Below are positions 9,194 through 18,292 of a stretch of DNA of 28,099 bases, piece after piece. The notes under the pieces were generated by a model. The model was not told the DNA's origin and made no database searches. It worked only from the letters and a program-made list of their open reading frames with translations. The translations under genes and the position numbers were made by a program. Each line of letters opens with the position of its first letter. The first letter of the stretch is position 1. The stretch lies in the NCBI GenBank assembly GCA_003427395.1, contig BFEA01000058.1, forward strand, positions 2,171,293 to 2,199,391, in the 5' to 3' direction. The stretch comes from Chara braunii (taxonomy: Eukaryota; Streptophyta; Charophyceae; Charales; Characeae).

Positions 9194-9241
9194 CCGACGT
9201 TGCTAGCACTCTACTTTTGTAGATGATGCGGCTAGCGTCGG
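9194..9241. other. Long imperfect hairpin inside the putative LTR
   Basis: CCGAC/GTCGG, then GCTAGC/GCTAGC, then TCTAC/GTAGA pair around a TTTT loop, with an asymmetric internal loop of eight bases on one side. It lies 4 bases inside the minus-strand LTR end, so it would be in U5 RNA. Confidence 0.6.
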
Positions 9242-9451
9242 GCCTGTACTAGCAGGCTCTTCTTTGGCTATGGTAGAAAATAATCCTTGTCCTATTGTCC
9301 CATATCTTTTCCTATTGTCTTTCCCCCTTTGTTTGGGGGTATTTTGTTTTGCGGACCTACTGTATGGTTCCGTTTTTTTAACTATGGTTATGGTAGAATG
9401 TTTCTTTTGAATGAGAATCTTGTCTGCTTCGATTCCGGTTGATTCTGTCCC
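9242..9451. other. Non-coding, presumably LTR-derived
   Basis: T-rich sequence with TCCTATTGTC repeated at about 9289 and 9310. No gene. Confidence 0.4.
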
Positions 9452-9668
9452 CTTATTTGGTCTATCTTAGGGAGGAGGGATGGCGGTGCTTCATGTGGGA
9501 TTGGTTATCGGGTTATCGTTTTGCAGGCAAGTGTTTTGACATCCTGGTTGGCTTGGTTGTTTCCCGTTGTTTGGCCCTTTGAGCGCGGGGCGGTGCTGTA
9601 TGTGGGAATCGCCATCCGGGATTGTCTTTCTTTCTTTTTCGCTCTGATATCATGTGACAATATATAAG
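9452..9668 (-). mobile_element. Two further 100-bp repeat units and a second PBS/LTR junction
   Basis: 9532-9640 is a close copy of 8701-8800. 9452-9515 is a weak copy. The unit ends in TTTTTC and then GCTCTGATATCA (9641-9652) followed by TGTGACAATATATA, identical over the junction to 9165-9190. Read on the minus strand this is LTR end, PBS, leader, so the 100-bp units probably come from the leader of that element. Right of the junction the two copies diverge at once. Confidence 0.5.
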
Positions 9669-9839
9669 TATGACGATATACAGCCCCTCGTTTGTTGTCC
9701 TCTTCTCTCTCTCTGCCTACGGTTTTACCGGGCAGTTCTGTTTGTGACGATATATAAGTATATATACGTATATATAGTTACGTGTGTGGATATACGTATA
9801 TCTATACAGCTATGACAGACTGTGTTATGTGATCATTTG
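9669..9839. repeat. 60-bp repeat copy and TATA/ACGTATA-rich tract
   Basis: 9687-9748 matches 8640-8698 and 10560-10622. 9749-9812 consists of TATATAAGTATATATACGTATATATA-type alternating sequence. No gene. Confidence 0.65.
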
Positions 9840-10020
9840 CATATGACAGGGTGTGTCTGAGAGAGGGACAGAGGGACAGGCAGATACATACAAAGGGACA
9901 CCGACAAATGGATATAGGGAAACAGACAGCCTGACACAGGCAGTGATAGGGATCCAGATTTACACGGACAGACAGGTCAACACAGACTGACAAACAAGTA
10001 GAAACAGTAAGAGAGAAAGA
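9840..10020. repeat. Degenerate CAGA-rich repeat
   Basis: GAGGGACAGAGGGACAGGCAG-like, ACAGACAG and CACAGACTGAC words, of the same kind as 7880-8225. Confidence 0.7.
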
Positions 10021-10401
10021 GAGAAAAATCCGGTAAGCTGGAAGAGCAAAATCGAATGAATCTCCCGCCTGCAACGTGGAGATGTACACTGCAACTTGCG
10101 TCCACTGTTGTCACGCCTTCGTTCCCGCTCGTCGACAGATTTGCCATTTGTATGCATGTGTGTGTGTGTGTCTGTGAGTGGGAGAGAAAGAGAAAAGGGA
10201 GACGAGGGAACACATACCTGGTATTAGAAATGATCTGCACTAAGCAACATCTTCAAGTACTTCGTTGGCCGCTGACGGCGGCAGTTGCACTGTCCATTAG
10301 TAGGCTAGTACTAGGTCTGTAGGGAGAAGGGCATGGGAAAACGCTTGTAGGAAGGAAGTACACTCGAGAGAGAGTAGAAGCGGGGTGGAATGAGAGAGAG
10401 A
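10021..10401. other. Intergenic, with a splice-framed segment on the minus strand
   Basis: On the minus strand CTTCTCCCTACAG precedes 10316 and ACCAG|GTATGT follows 10218, framing 99 bases. The size and donor resemble the 98-bp exon-like segment at 8288-8385, but all three frames contain stops. A short TG tract lies at about 10157-10172. No intact gene is supported. Confidence 0.3.
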
Positions 10402-10425
10402 GGGGGGGGGGGGGGGGGGGGGGGG
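10402..10425. repeat. Poly-G run of 24
   Basis: An uninterrupted run of about 24 G after a GAGAGA tract. Homopolymers of this length are prone to length error. Confidence 0.95.
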
Positions 10426-10620
10426 CAGAGAAGAAGAAGAATACGAATGATGCTGATACTTACGTGCGAATGGATGGGGGAATCGTACACACTTAACAGC
10501 ACCTGGAGGATTCAACCTCCGGATAAGTCGGTAAGAGTCCGATGAAACAGTTCGTCACAACCCCTCAACTCTTGTTCTCTTATCACTCTTTGCCTACGGT
10601 TTACCGGGCAACTCTGTTTG
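10426..10620. other. 5' flank of the chromovirus
   Basis: On the minus strand a donor-like CGCAC|GTAAGTATC lies near 10460, preceded by an open run LIRRLNPPGAVKCVRFPHPF (10463-10524). The rest, 10560-10620, is a third copy of the 60-bp repeat, which ends exactly where the LTR begins. Confidence 0.35.
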
Positions 10621-11630
10621 TGCAGTAACCCTGTTCAGCAGCAGACCGGGGCTCAGAACTTCGCCCCCGGCAAGACACAGACTCAGTTGTCTGTGCTGGG
10701 CTATGTGACCGAGACATGCCCAGCCGGAGTCTGTCGAGGAGGCTGTGTGACCGAACGTGGCACAAAGGAAATTCAACAGTCAAAGTCAACTGTAGAGTCA
10801 CAGGTACCGTGCCCAGGCCTATGGTTGGATACATTCACTTGTTGTGTGCAGGTACCCAGACAGCATTCAGGGCGGGAGGAATACAGTTTCTGGCCAATCT
10901 GGGCCCTCATTCATATCGAGATCTGGACGGTGCAGGACTTCAGCACCCGGGGTCCAGACCCCGCATCCACGCTATTTAAGAGTTGACTTCCTGGCTGGAG
11001 CACATTCAGTCTTGCGTGAATGCTGACATCACACATGGACTTTGACGCTCTTGCTATGCTGCGACATTACATTATCTTGACGCCGGCTCTACGCTGGCAG
11101 AGGAGGGCGGCAAGGCGCTGCTGGCTGGCATGGTGGTGGCTGGCGATGGTCTTCTGGGCATGGTGACGTGGCAGCGTTATGCGCCATTGCTGACGTGGCC
11201 GCTGCCACCTGTATATGTTGATGACGTGGCGGGCTACATGATTGATGAGGCTGTTCTGATTCTTAGTCATTTCGGAAGGGGATCAAGACTTTGGTTATCG
11301 AGGATACGTACCTGGTTGATGACGAAACTCTTCATTTGCTGATGTAGACAGATTGACGTGCCACATGGCACCTTCATTAAGAACTTCAGACATTGTATTC
11401 AGTCTATTGATTGATGAGGTGGCGAGGAGGAGGAGGAACCCGAAGTGGAAGTGGGCTGTTGTCTTCTTCTCTCTCCTTTGTCTATTCTCCCTCTCTCCTC
11501 CTTCGTCTGTGTATGATTCTCACCTCATTCTATCATCACACATATTTGCGATTGTTGTCATTTAGCAGCAGATCGATAATCATATGGACTGGTAATGTTG
11601 ACGAGTATCATCACGTCTGGGCTTATTGCA
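10621..11630 (+). repeat. 5' LTR of the chromovirus
   Basis: It starts TGCAGTAACC and ends GCTTATTGCA, with canonical TG...CA ends. It aligns over its whole length with 18293-19340. U3 is about 10621-11000. The promoter-like TATTTAAG is at 10973-10980, preceded by the perfect 7-bp hairpin CGGGGTC-CA-GACCCCG (10948-10963). The remainder is R/U5 and carries four TGACGTG words (11164, 11191, 11222, 11354). Confidence 0.9.
10973..10980 (+). promoter_or_regulatory. LTR TATA-box candidate
   Basis: TATTTAAG, conserved at 18682-18689 in the other LTR. The flanking 60 bases, including the hairpin just upstream, are unchanged between the LTRs. Transcription would start some 25-35 bases downstream. Confidence 0.55.
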
Positions 11631-11633
11631 ATT

Positions 11634-11645
11634 TGGTATTGGAGC
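11634..11645 (+). promoter_or_regulatory. Primer-binding site (tRNA-iMet type)
   Basis: TGGTATTGGAGC matches the usual TGGTATCAGAGC at 10 of 12 positions. It lies three bases after the CA end of the LTR, the normal place. It primes minus-strand DNA synthesis from initiator tRNA-Met in this group. Confidence 0.7.
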
Positions 11646-12715
11646 AGATCTTCCGATAGTGTGACAGCGACGACAACGACAAGTGGTGGCATCTACGACG
11701 AAGGCTGACGTGGACAAGACAGCTCACGTCAGATTTTGACGTGGCATTGACGTGGCCTTTGTATACATGTCCGATGCTGACGTGGCATCAACATGACATT
11801 GATATTTGGAGAAGTGTAGTATCGCTGACGTGGCCAGTGGATGATAGCAGATTGATGATGTGGCATTGTTGATTCACCATTCGGTGAGATAGGAGGCTGA
11901 CGTGGCAGTGTCATATTCAGTTACTTGGCTTACGTGGCGCGTTGGTATCGCTCCTGACGTGTACCCCCTCGATGATGTTGTCTGGACTACGGTGTGGACG
12001 TGGCAGAGAGAAGTGCTGCTGTGTTGGCACTCCAGGGGATATACGTGACAGGTTGGAACTTCGACTGCGGGGCAGGCTGGTACTTCGATTTCAGCATACA
12101 TTGCTGACGTGTACCCCATTGACAATATTGATTAGACCTGCTGACCTGGCATACTCATTGAGATGCTGAGTTGGCAGGCCAGGGGTGACACGTAGCAGGC
12201 ACGACCGTACCTAAGTGAGGACAGCATTCTGATGATTGAAGTGGCACGGCGAGAAGGCTGACGTGGCTGTGGTGCAGAACGTCAGATTGGGTGCTGGTCA
12301 CACAAGACAAAGAAGGACGAAACAGCAAGAAGGGGAAAATGCTAACTATTGATTGATTTTTGTTGGCGGACTTACCTGCTGTCTGGCTGTGTTGTGTACC
12401 TGTGTACTCACTTGTGTTTGTTGTTGATCATGCTGGCGTGGAGTTGCAGTACCTGAGATAGAGTAGGAAGTCATCACATTGAAAACAGAACAGCGAATAG
12501 AATTAGAAAACTTCTATTCCTTATCACGATTATTACTTTTTGACTCAGATAGAGTGTTGGGATAGGTGACCGTGAAATTATTGTCTTTTGCGGTAGAGCA
12601 GTGTACTGGTTTAAGAACGGTAGAACAGCGTGCTGATTCAGGTGACTGTGAATTATTGTTTATCTTGCGGTAAAATAATCCGGCCAAGGAATTTTCGTGT
12701 TTCTGTTCACTCAAG
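11646..12715 (+). promoter_or_regulatory. Untranslated leader with TGACGTGGC array
   Basis: No open frame is supported here. TGACGTG words occur at about 11706, 11737, 11748, 11778, 11826, 11898, 11955, 12105 and 12259. Variants occur at 11856 (TGATGTGGC), 11930 (TTACGTGGC) and 11996. Most continue as GGCA or GGCC, and CTCACGTCAG at about 11724 is an inverted relative. ACGT-core words of this type are bound by plant bZIP factors. The last 400 bases (12320-12715) lack the motif and hold nothing recognised. Confidence 0.6.
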
Positions 12716-14143
12716 ATGTCTAACTTCTGGAAATGTCTGCAACATTCTATCTTGACGAGAATTGTGACTACTTTTCTGTTTCCTTTTCTTATCACACTTT
12801 CCGTTGGGGAAGGACCGTCTGAACTCAGGACAAGGGGACAGGCTGACAGAAAGAAAGAAGAACTGGTAGCCTTGTGATATCAGTTTCTGGCGGAGGTGCA
12901 GTTGTCTGGACCGGATGGTGAGCAACACATCCGTGATAACTTTGATCTTTAGGAGGTTGAAGACCATCTGAAGAAGTCTATCACGACTGTGGAGGTTGTG
13001 GCAGCCGGTACAAAGGCCTCCAAATTGGTTGCACAGGGGCGACAAGCTCTAGACCAGTTTGCTTTGAAGCAAGTGGAAAAGATTATGGAAGCTACTCATA
13101 AAGGGGAAGCGAAACCAAAAGTAAGTGAGGAAACGATTGGTGCTAACATCAAGCAGCTCAGAGAAACTCTCGCTGCCGAAGAAAGGAAGAAAGAAGAATT
13201 AGCCAGAAGAAGAGAACAAGCACAGCGAAGGGGACAAAAGGTTAAAGAGATTAGACAAGTCATAGTAGCAGAAGTCGGCGAACAAATTGACACGTCACAA
13301 ACGTTGGCTCACATTGTGACATATCTTACCTTTTAGGAGAAGATTGATAGACAGCAAAATCAGTTGGATGAAATCACCGTTGGAATGAGAACAATTGCTA
13401 ATATTGTGAAAGTTAAAAAGCAGATTCAGGGAGAAGAAGAACAAGAAGAGAAGAAGGAGAAGAAAGAGGGGGACGCAATAAAGTCTGCTGGTCCCGTGAT
13501 AAGGACAAGGACGACTGGAAATGCATCTAATGGAAACGGATCCAATGGAAATGGATCAAGTCAACCATCTAGTCCTCACTCTTCTCATTCTTCTAAGTCC
13601 ACTCCTAAAAAAACTCCAGAAAAGATAAGCACTGAACCCGAAAAGCCGAAGAAGAAAGAAAAGGTGAAGATGAAATTGTCGTTTACGTCTTGCAACAAGA
13701 AAGAAGAAAGTTTGATGTTGTGGATTGCAGAAATCCAGACGTACGTGAGTACCGCACCGGTCGCGCCGGAGTCCCAAGTCGCGTTCACTACTTCTTGCAT
13801 GGGTGGTGAGGCCAAGCAATGGGTGTTGGCCGAGGCCAATATGGTGGGTTTCGAAGATATCGGTGAGTGGGCAAAGACATTGACGCTGAAACAGTTCTTG
13901 GCGAAAACCAGGGACCGTTTCCTCGACCAGCCGACGGCCGATAAGGCCTTTGACCAGTTGACGTCAATTGGTCAAAATCATAGTACGTCAGTTGAGGCTT
14001 TGTCCCGAGAAGTTGACCGATTGTTGCAGGTTCCTGGACTGAACCTGCAGGACAGCCAAGTGCTGTACATCTATTCCCGCGCGTTGCCTGAGCCCATCCG
14101 GGGACACTTAGTCACTGAAGCGAAATCCGGTAAGTACAACTAA
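12716..14143 (+). pseudogene. gag: gag (capsid region), broken
   Basis: Gag packages element RNA into particles. The reading frame can be followed from an ATG at 12716, though the true start is unsure. In-frame stops are TGA 12875, TAG 12950 and TAG 13334. The next in-frame ATG is 13085. Residues around 13130-13260 are a Lys/Glu/Arg-rich coiled coil (EERKKEELARRREQAQRRG). A Ser/Asn/Gly-rich linker with SNGNGSNGNGSSQPSS follows. A capsid-like domain then runs from about 13670 to 14140, with LSFTSCNKKEESLMLWIAEI, WVLAEANMVG and FLAKTRDRFLDQPTADKAF, the usual retrotransposon gag pattern. The frame ends at TAA 14141-14143, where a one-base shift moves the reading into the next frame. Neighbour: the zinc-knuckle region follows directly. 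Confidence 0.8.
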
Positions 14144-14610
14144 GGCAATTTCGTGAACTTGCCCTGCAGAGGGAATAGATGACTTCTCAAGTCAAGAGTT
14201 CCTATGTAGCAGTAGTTAAATCTGGAGGAGGAGGAGGAGGTAGACAGTACAACGGGAAACGAGTTCTCTGGCGACAGAAGAGCCGAGACCACACACTTGT
14301 CGTCTTTGACGATGACTCAGTGGAAAAGTGGCCGAACGAGGAGAATGATAACAATAGCGATTCCGGGAAGGGGGAAGTCACTGCTGTTGTGGCCAATAAG
14401 GGAGGACGATCCAGGAGAGGAGGGAAGAAACAAAGAGCGTTTCCATAGCACCTTGGCATTGTTGATGGGAAGTCATGGGTCGAAATGGGTATGACTAGAA
14501 AGACTTGGCAGGAGGACATGGACAATGCGCAATGTCTCAAGTGCGGCATACCGGGACATATGATCTCTTACTGCCCTCAGATCCGGAACCCAAAACCGAA
14601 CAGTAAGTAG
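14144..14610 (+). pseudogene. gag C-terminus with CCHC zinc knuckle
   Basis: This continues gag in a different frame after the shift at about 14141. It has a TAG near 14173 and another at 14446-14448. A Gly/Arg stretch (GGGGGGRQYNGKR) and a basic GGRSRRGGKKQR precede the knuckle CLKCGIPGHMISYC (about 14539-14580), a CX2CX4HX4C nucleocapsid motif that binds element RNA. The frame ends with TAG at 14608-14610. The broken frame means no functional nucleocapsid is made from it. Confidence 0.8.
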
Positions 14611-14612
14611 GA

Positions 14613-15221
14613 GTAGCATCTGCTCCTACTGAGATTAAGGGTAAGCACGAACAGACAGGTGAGGTGCCTACGACCCCTTCCTACCCTTCTTCTCAATTGG
14701 CAGAGGATGATTCTTCCTTAGCCCATCATCCAGATCGCCCTGACATTGTCTTATGTTCTGTCTCTCTGGACGACCCCCTTGATGAGTTAGGTAACGAATT
14801 GCTAGCATTACGTAGCTCATGGGCTTGAAAGGCGAAGACTAAGGGCGAGTTGTTGTTTGCAGATGTTGAGATTGCACGAGCACAAGTTGGTGCGATGTTA
14901 GACCAAGGATCAACGAGATCCTACATCTCCGAGAAGGCAATCCGTAAGTTGCATCTCGGCATGAAGGTAAAAGACTTGTCTCGACCTATAACATCTATGT
15001 TAGCAGATAAGAGTACGATCACTATCTCTCAATTTGTTGACCGTATTAAGTGTCAGTTCCGAAGAAAGGAAGGAAATAAGATTGTGCATGAACTATCCTT
15101 CCTCATAGAAAATAATTTACCTTTTGATATCATTCTGGGTATGGATTGGCACGAGAAGCCAACCCGGACATCGATTTCAAAAACAAGATTGTGTAACTCA
15201 AAGATGCGCAATCAGAAATGA
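14613..15221 (+). pseudogene. Aspartic protease region of pol
   Basis: A third frame, open from 14613 apart from TGA at 14826-14828. The N-terminal 70 codons are an acidic/proline linker. The protease core starts near 14850: AQVGAMLDQGSTRSYISEKA contains the active-site Asp, but the motif is D-Q-G rather than the usual D-S/T-G. The flap-to-C-terminal signature FDIILGMDW (about 15122-15148) is the family ILG motif. After GMDWHE the reading shifts frame (about 15155) and this frame ends at 15221. The family enzyme cuts Gag-Pol into its parts. With DQG and a frameshift this copy is presumably inactive. Confidence 0.8.
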
Positions 15222-15430
15222 AACCAATCAAATTATATCACAAGTCTGGCTCTGACTCAAGGCCATCCTTATGCTGTATGAGTTATCCAGCTTTCCGTTC
15301 GATGGTTTCTAAGAAAAAGTTGGAACAGGAAGTCATGCTGGTACTGGTAAAGAAAGTCGGTGAGTCTTCTTCTTCCTGTCCTCCGACGATTGAAAGTCTT
15401 CTCTCTGGATATAAGGATCTGCAAAATTAA
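15155..15430 (+). pseudogene. Protease-RT linker of pol
   Basis: After the frameshift the coding-like text continues (NPDIDFKNKIV, an in-frame TAA near 15196, then LKDAQSEMKPIKLYHKSG), and ends at TAA 15428-15430. Pol resumes one frame over with ELAIKHTIEIIPSRKIPKGS, the usual lead-in to RT in Ty3/gypsy elements. Confidence 0.7.
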
Positions 15431-16977
15431 CCCACCGGAATACTGAACTTGCTATAAAGCACACCATTGAGATTATTCCAAGTAGGAAGATTCCCAAGGG
15501 CTCTATCTATCGAATGTTTTCCAGGGAAGTTGAGGAGCTAAAGAAACAACTGCAGGATGTTACTGACAAGGGATGGATTCGCCCTAGTTCATCTCCTTAT
15601 GGAGCATCTATTTTGTTTGTGCCAAAAAAGGAAGGTGAATTACATCTATGTATTGACTACCGAGGGTTGAATGCCGTCACTGTCAAGAATGTCGAACCAC
15701 TCCCTCGCATCGACGATTTACTTGACCAACTACAGGGATGCAAGTACTTCAGTAAAATTGATCTGAAGTCTGGGTACCATCAGATCGAAGTGGGACCCGC
15801 AGTTCGACACAAGACTGCCTTCCGGACGACGTATGACAATTATGAATTTATGGTAATGCCCTTCGGATTGGCTAATGCTCCTGCTACATTCCAACGGTTA
15901 ATGAACGAGGTATTTCGTCAATGGTTGAATCAGTTCGTCATGGTCTATCTGGATGATATTCTCGTATATAGTAAAACATTAGAAGAACACGAGAAGCATC
16001 TTCATCTGGTTTTGAGTAAGTTGCGAGAAGGCAACTTCAAAATCAACTCGAAGAAATTTGAGTTCACTAAGTCTGAAGTTTTATACTTAGGACATATAGT
16101 GCACCAAGATGGCCTCAGGCTTGAAGAAAAGAAAATATCAGCAATTAGAGAGTGGCCACAACCTAAGTCTGTAACTGAGGTACAATCTTTTCTTGGCTTG
16201 GCAAGCTACTATAGGAAGTATGTCAGGAACTTTTCATTGATCGCAGCACCAATGAGAAGGTTGTTAAAGAAAGGGAAGACCTGGTTGTGGGACAAGGATT
16301 GTGAGTCCTCGTTCAAAAAGGTAAAATACGCTCTGACTCACTACCCTGTTCTGAAAATTGTTGATCTATCTCTTCCCTTTATTGTCACCACTGATGCAAG
16401 TCAGTATGGGATTGGCGGAGTTCTTCAACAGAACGACGACAATGGTTTCAGACCAATTGAGTTTATGTCTGCACGATTGCCATCTGAAAAGATTGTCAAT
16501 TCTACTTATGAAAGGGAATTGTATGCGTTAGTCTGTGCCTTAGACACCTGTAAACACTATCTATTAGGGTGACACTTCACTGTGTATTCAGACCACTCTA
16601 CCCTGAAGTGGATAAAGACATAGCCTAGGCTCTCTGATAAGCTAGTACGATGGTGTGCATTCATTGATACTTTTGATTTTGAGTTGAACACTATCAAAGA
16701 GAAGTCTAACGTGGTTGCAGGTGCATTGTCTAGAAGATGTGATTTCTTTGGTGCCATTGTCTCTTACCTAGACGTTGGGAATGATCTGAAAGATAGAATT
16801 TGCCAAGGCTATGTTAATGGTCCTATATGGAAACCTGTCATGGATGTCCTTGCGAAAGACCCGAGTCTACTTCCCAACTATAAGATATCTGATGGTTTGC
16901 TTTTCTTGTTAGACCAACCTGAACAACGATTGTGTATACCTCACCAAGAAGAAATCAGAAGTCTGATTATTAGGTAA
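15431..16977 (+). pseudogene. pol: Reverse transcriptase and RNase H of pol
   Basis: This would copy element RNA into DNA and degrade the RNA strand. One long uninterrupted stretch (15514-16572, 352 codons) holds the RT: WIRPSSSPYGA, CIDYRGLN, FSKIDLKSGYHQI with the first catalytic Asp, MPFGLANAPATFQ, and the active-site YLDD at about 15946-15957. LGHIV and FLGLASYYRKYV (connection) follow. RNase H has TTDAS (Asp at about 16393), YERELYAL (Glu) and YSDHSTLKW (Asp). The final motif, normally ADALSR, reads AGALSR, so a catalytic Asp is missing. TGA 16570 and TAG 16621 fall inside RNase H, at positions where the family usually has Arg and Gln codons, consistent with C-to-T change. TAA 16975 ends the segment. 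RT itself is the best preserved part of the element. Confidence 0.93.
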
Positions 16978-18253
16978 TGTCACGACGCCGAAGGTCATTT
17001 TGGTTTCGAGAAAACCTACGCTGAAGTTAGAGAATGCTTTGAATGGAAGGGATTGAAAGAGGATGTACTAACTTATGTTCGTACATGTCTTGTGTGTCAG
17101 AGAAAGAAACCTTCGCATGAGAATCCACTTGGTCTTCTCAGACCGTTACTAATTCCAAGCGAAATCAGGTGAGGGTATCTCCATGGATTTCATGAGTCTT
17201 ACCAAAAGTCAAAATGGCAATAGGCAGGTAATGGTAATTGTGGATCGTTTCTCTAAATATGCTATGTTTATTCCCTTACCCGAAAAAGCCAAAACAAAAC
17301 TTCTAATCCAAAAGTTTCAAATGCGATGGGTGACTGAGTATGGATTTTCTTTATCCATTGTATCTGACCGCGATACCAGGTTCACAAGTATGCCATGGCA
17401 AAAGCTAATGGTGGCATACGGTACACGTCTAGCCATGTCGTCAGTTAGACACCCTGAAACGAATGGGCAGAGTGAACAAATGGACAGTTTGTGCCAACAA
17501 CTTCTGCGCATGTATGTAAGACCCGATCAAATAGATNGGGATGANAACTTACCTAAGATAGCAAGTGCATATAATAGTAGTGTTCATACCTCTACAGGAC
17601 GAACACCTAACGCACTGCATAAAGGGTGGAAACCTAAGCGTCCCATTGATGTATTGACGAGGGACCAGTTTCTTAGGTTACCTCCAGGGACCCGCGAATA
17701 CGCAGTATTGTTTCAAGAAGACATTAAAAAGGTAAAAGATAACTTAAAGAAAGCTCAGGACCGGATGATCGAACAAGCTAATAAGCATCGAAGACCATCA
17801 ACGTTCAAAGAAGGTGATCTGGTCTGGGTCAAGTCTAAAGAGTTTTCATTAGAAGAAAATGTCTCTCTGAAACTTTTGCCTGTCTATTTTGGACCCTGGG
17901 AAGTTCATAAAGTAAGTGGAGATGCAGAGGGACCGCCTTACAGGTCTGATATACCCCCTCATCTCAGGACCTATTTTGTTTTTCATGCGTTTAATTTGCT
18001 ATCCTATGTAGAAGGAGATGAGTTCCCCCATAGACCATCTATGATACCGCCAGATATGGATGGTGGATATGAAGTGGACCGAATTGTAGAATAAGGGTTA
18101 TTCTCTACAGATGCACGAGGACGACCCCAAAAGCAATTCAAGGTTCGTTTTAAGAAGCAGAAACCATCTGAGGACAGATGGTTTAGTAAAAGAGAACGCC
18201 TTGAATCTGCTCCTGATATTGTCTCTGCTTATGAACGTGGGTTAAAGTCTTAA
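16978..18253 (+). pseudogene. Integrase with C-terminal chromodomain
   Basis: The HHCC zinc domain is at 16981-17110 (HDAEGHFGFEKT ... CLVCQRKK), ended by TGA 17170. After a frame change the catalytic core opens at 17183 (ISMDFMSLTKS, first Asp), SDRDTRF (second Asp) and HPETNGQSEQ (Glu). Undetermined bases 17537 and 17545 fall in the core. The GPY/F-like module is YFGPWEVHKV (about 17884-17913). From about 18056 YEVDRIVE, TAA at 18092, then QFKVRFKKQKPSEDRWFSKR and LESAPDIVSAYERG follow the chromodomain pattern (YEVE-I, LVKWKGY, W-P--L--A). The frame ends TAA 18251-18253, 39 bases before the 3' LTR. In chromoviruses this domain guides integration to heterochromatin. Confidence 0.9.
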
Positions 18254-18276
18254 ATGTTATGCGATGGAACTCGAAA

Positions 18277-18292
18277 TGTGGGTCGGCAGGAA
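18277..18292 (+). promoter_or_regulatory. Polypurine tract candidate
   Basis: The G-rich ATGTGGGTCGGCAGGAA directly abuts the 3' LTR start. It is interrupted by TC and C, so it is a weak PPT, placed mainly by position. Confidence 0.45.

Noticed and set aside
12872-12890. TGATATCAG near 12876 as the primer-binding site
   Set aside because: The site at 11634 follows a perfect LTR end shared with the 3' LTR and matches the PBS better. 12876 lies inside the gag frame.
12940-13345. TTTAG|GAG at 12950 and 13334 as splice acceptors inside gag
   Set aside because: The same frame is coding-like on both sides and across the supposed introns, so these TAGs are more simply nonsense changes. A possible 96-base in-frame intron (13241-13336) exists on paper, but nothing else supports it.
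14202-14549. Minus-strand open frame across the zinc-knuckle region
   Set aside because: It is the shadow of the Gly/Ser-rich gag sequence on the opposite strand.
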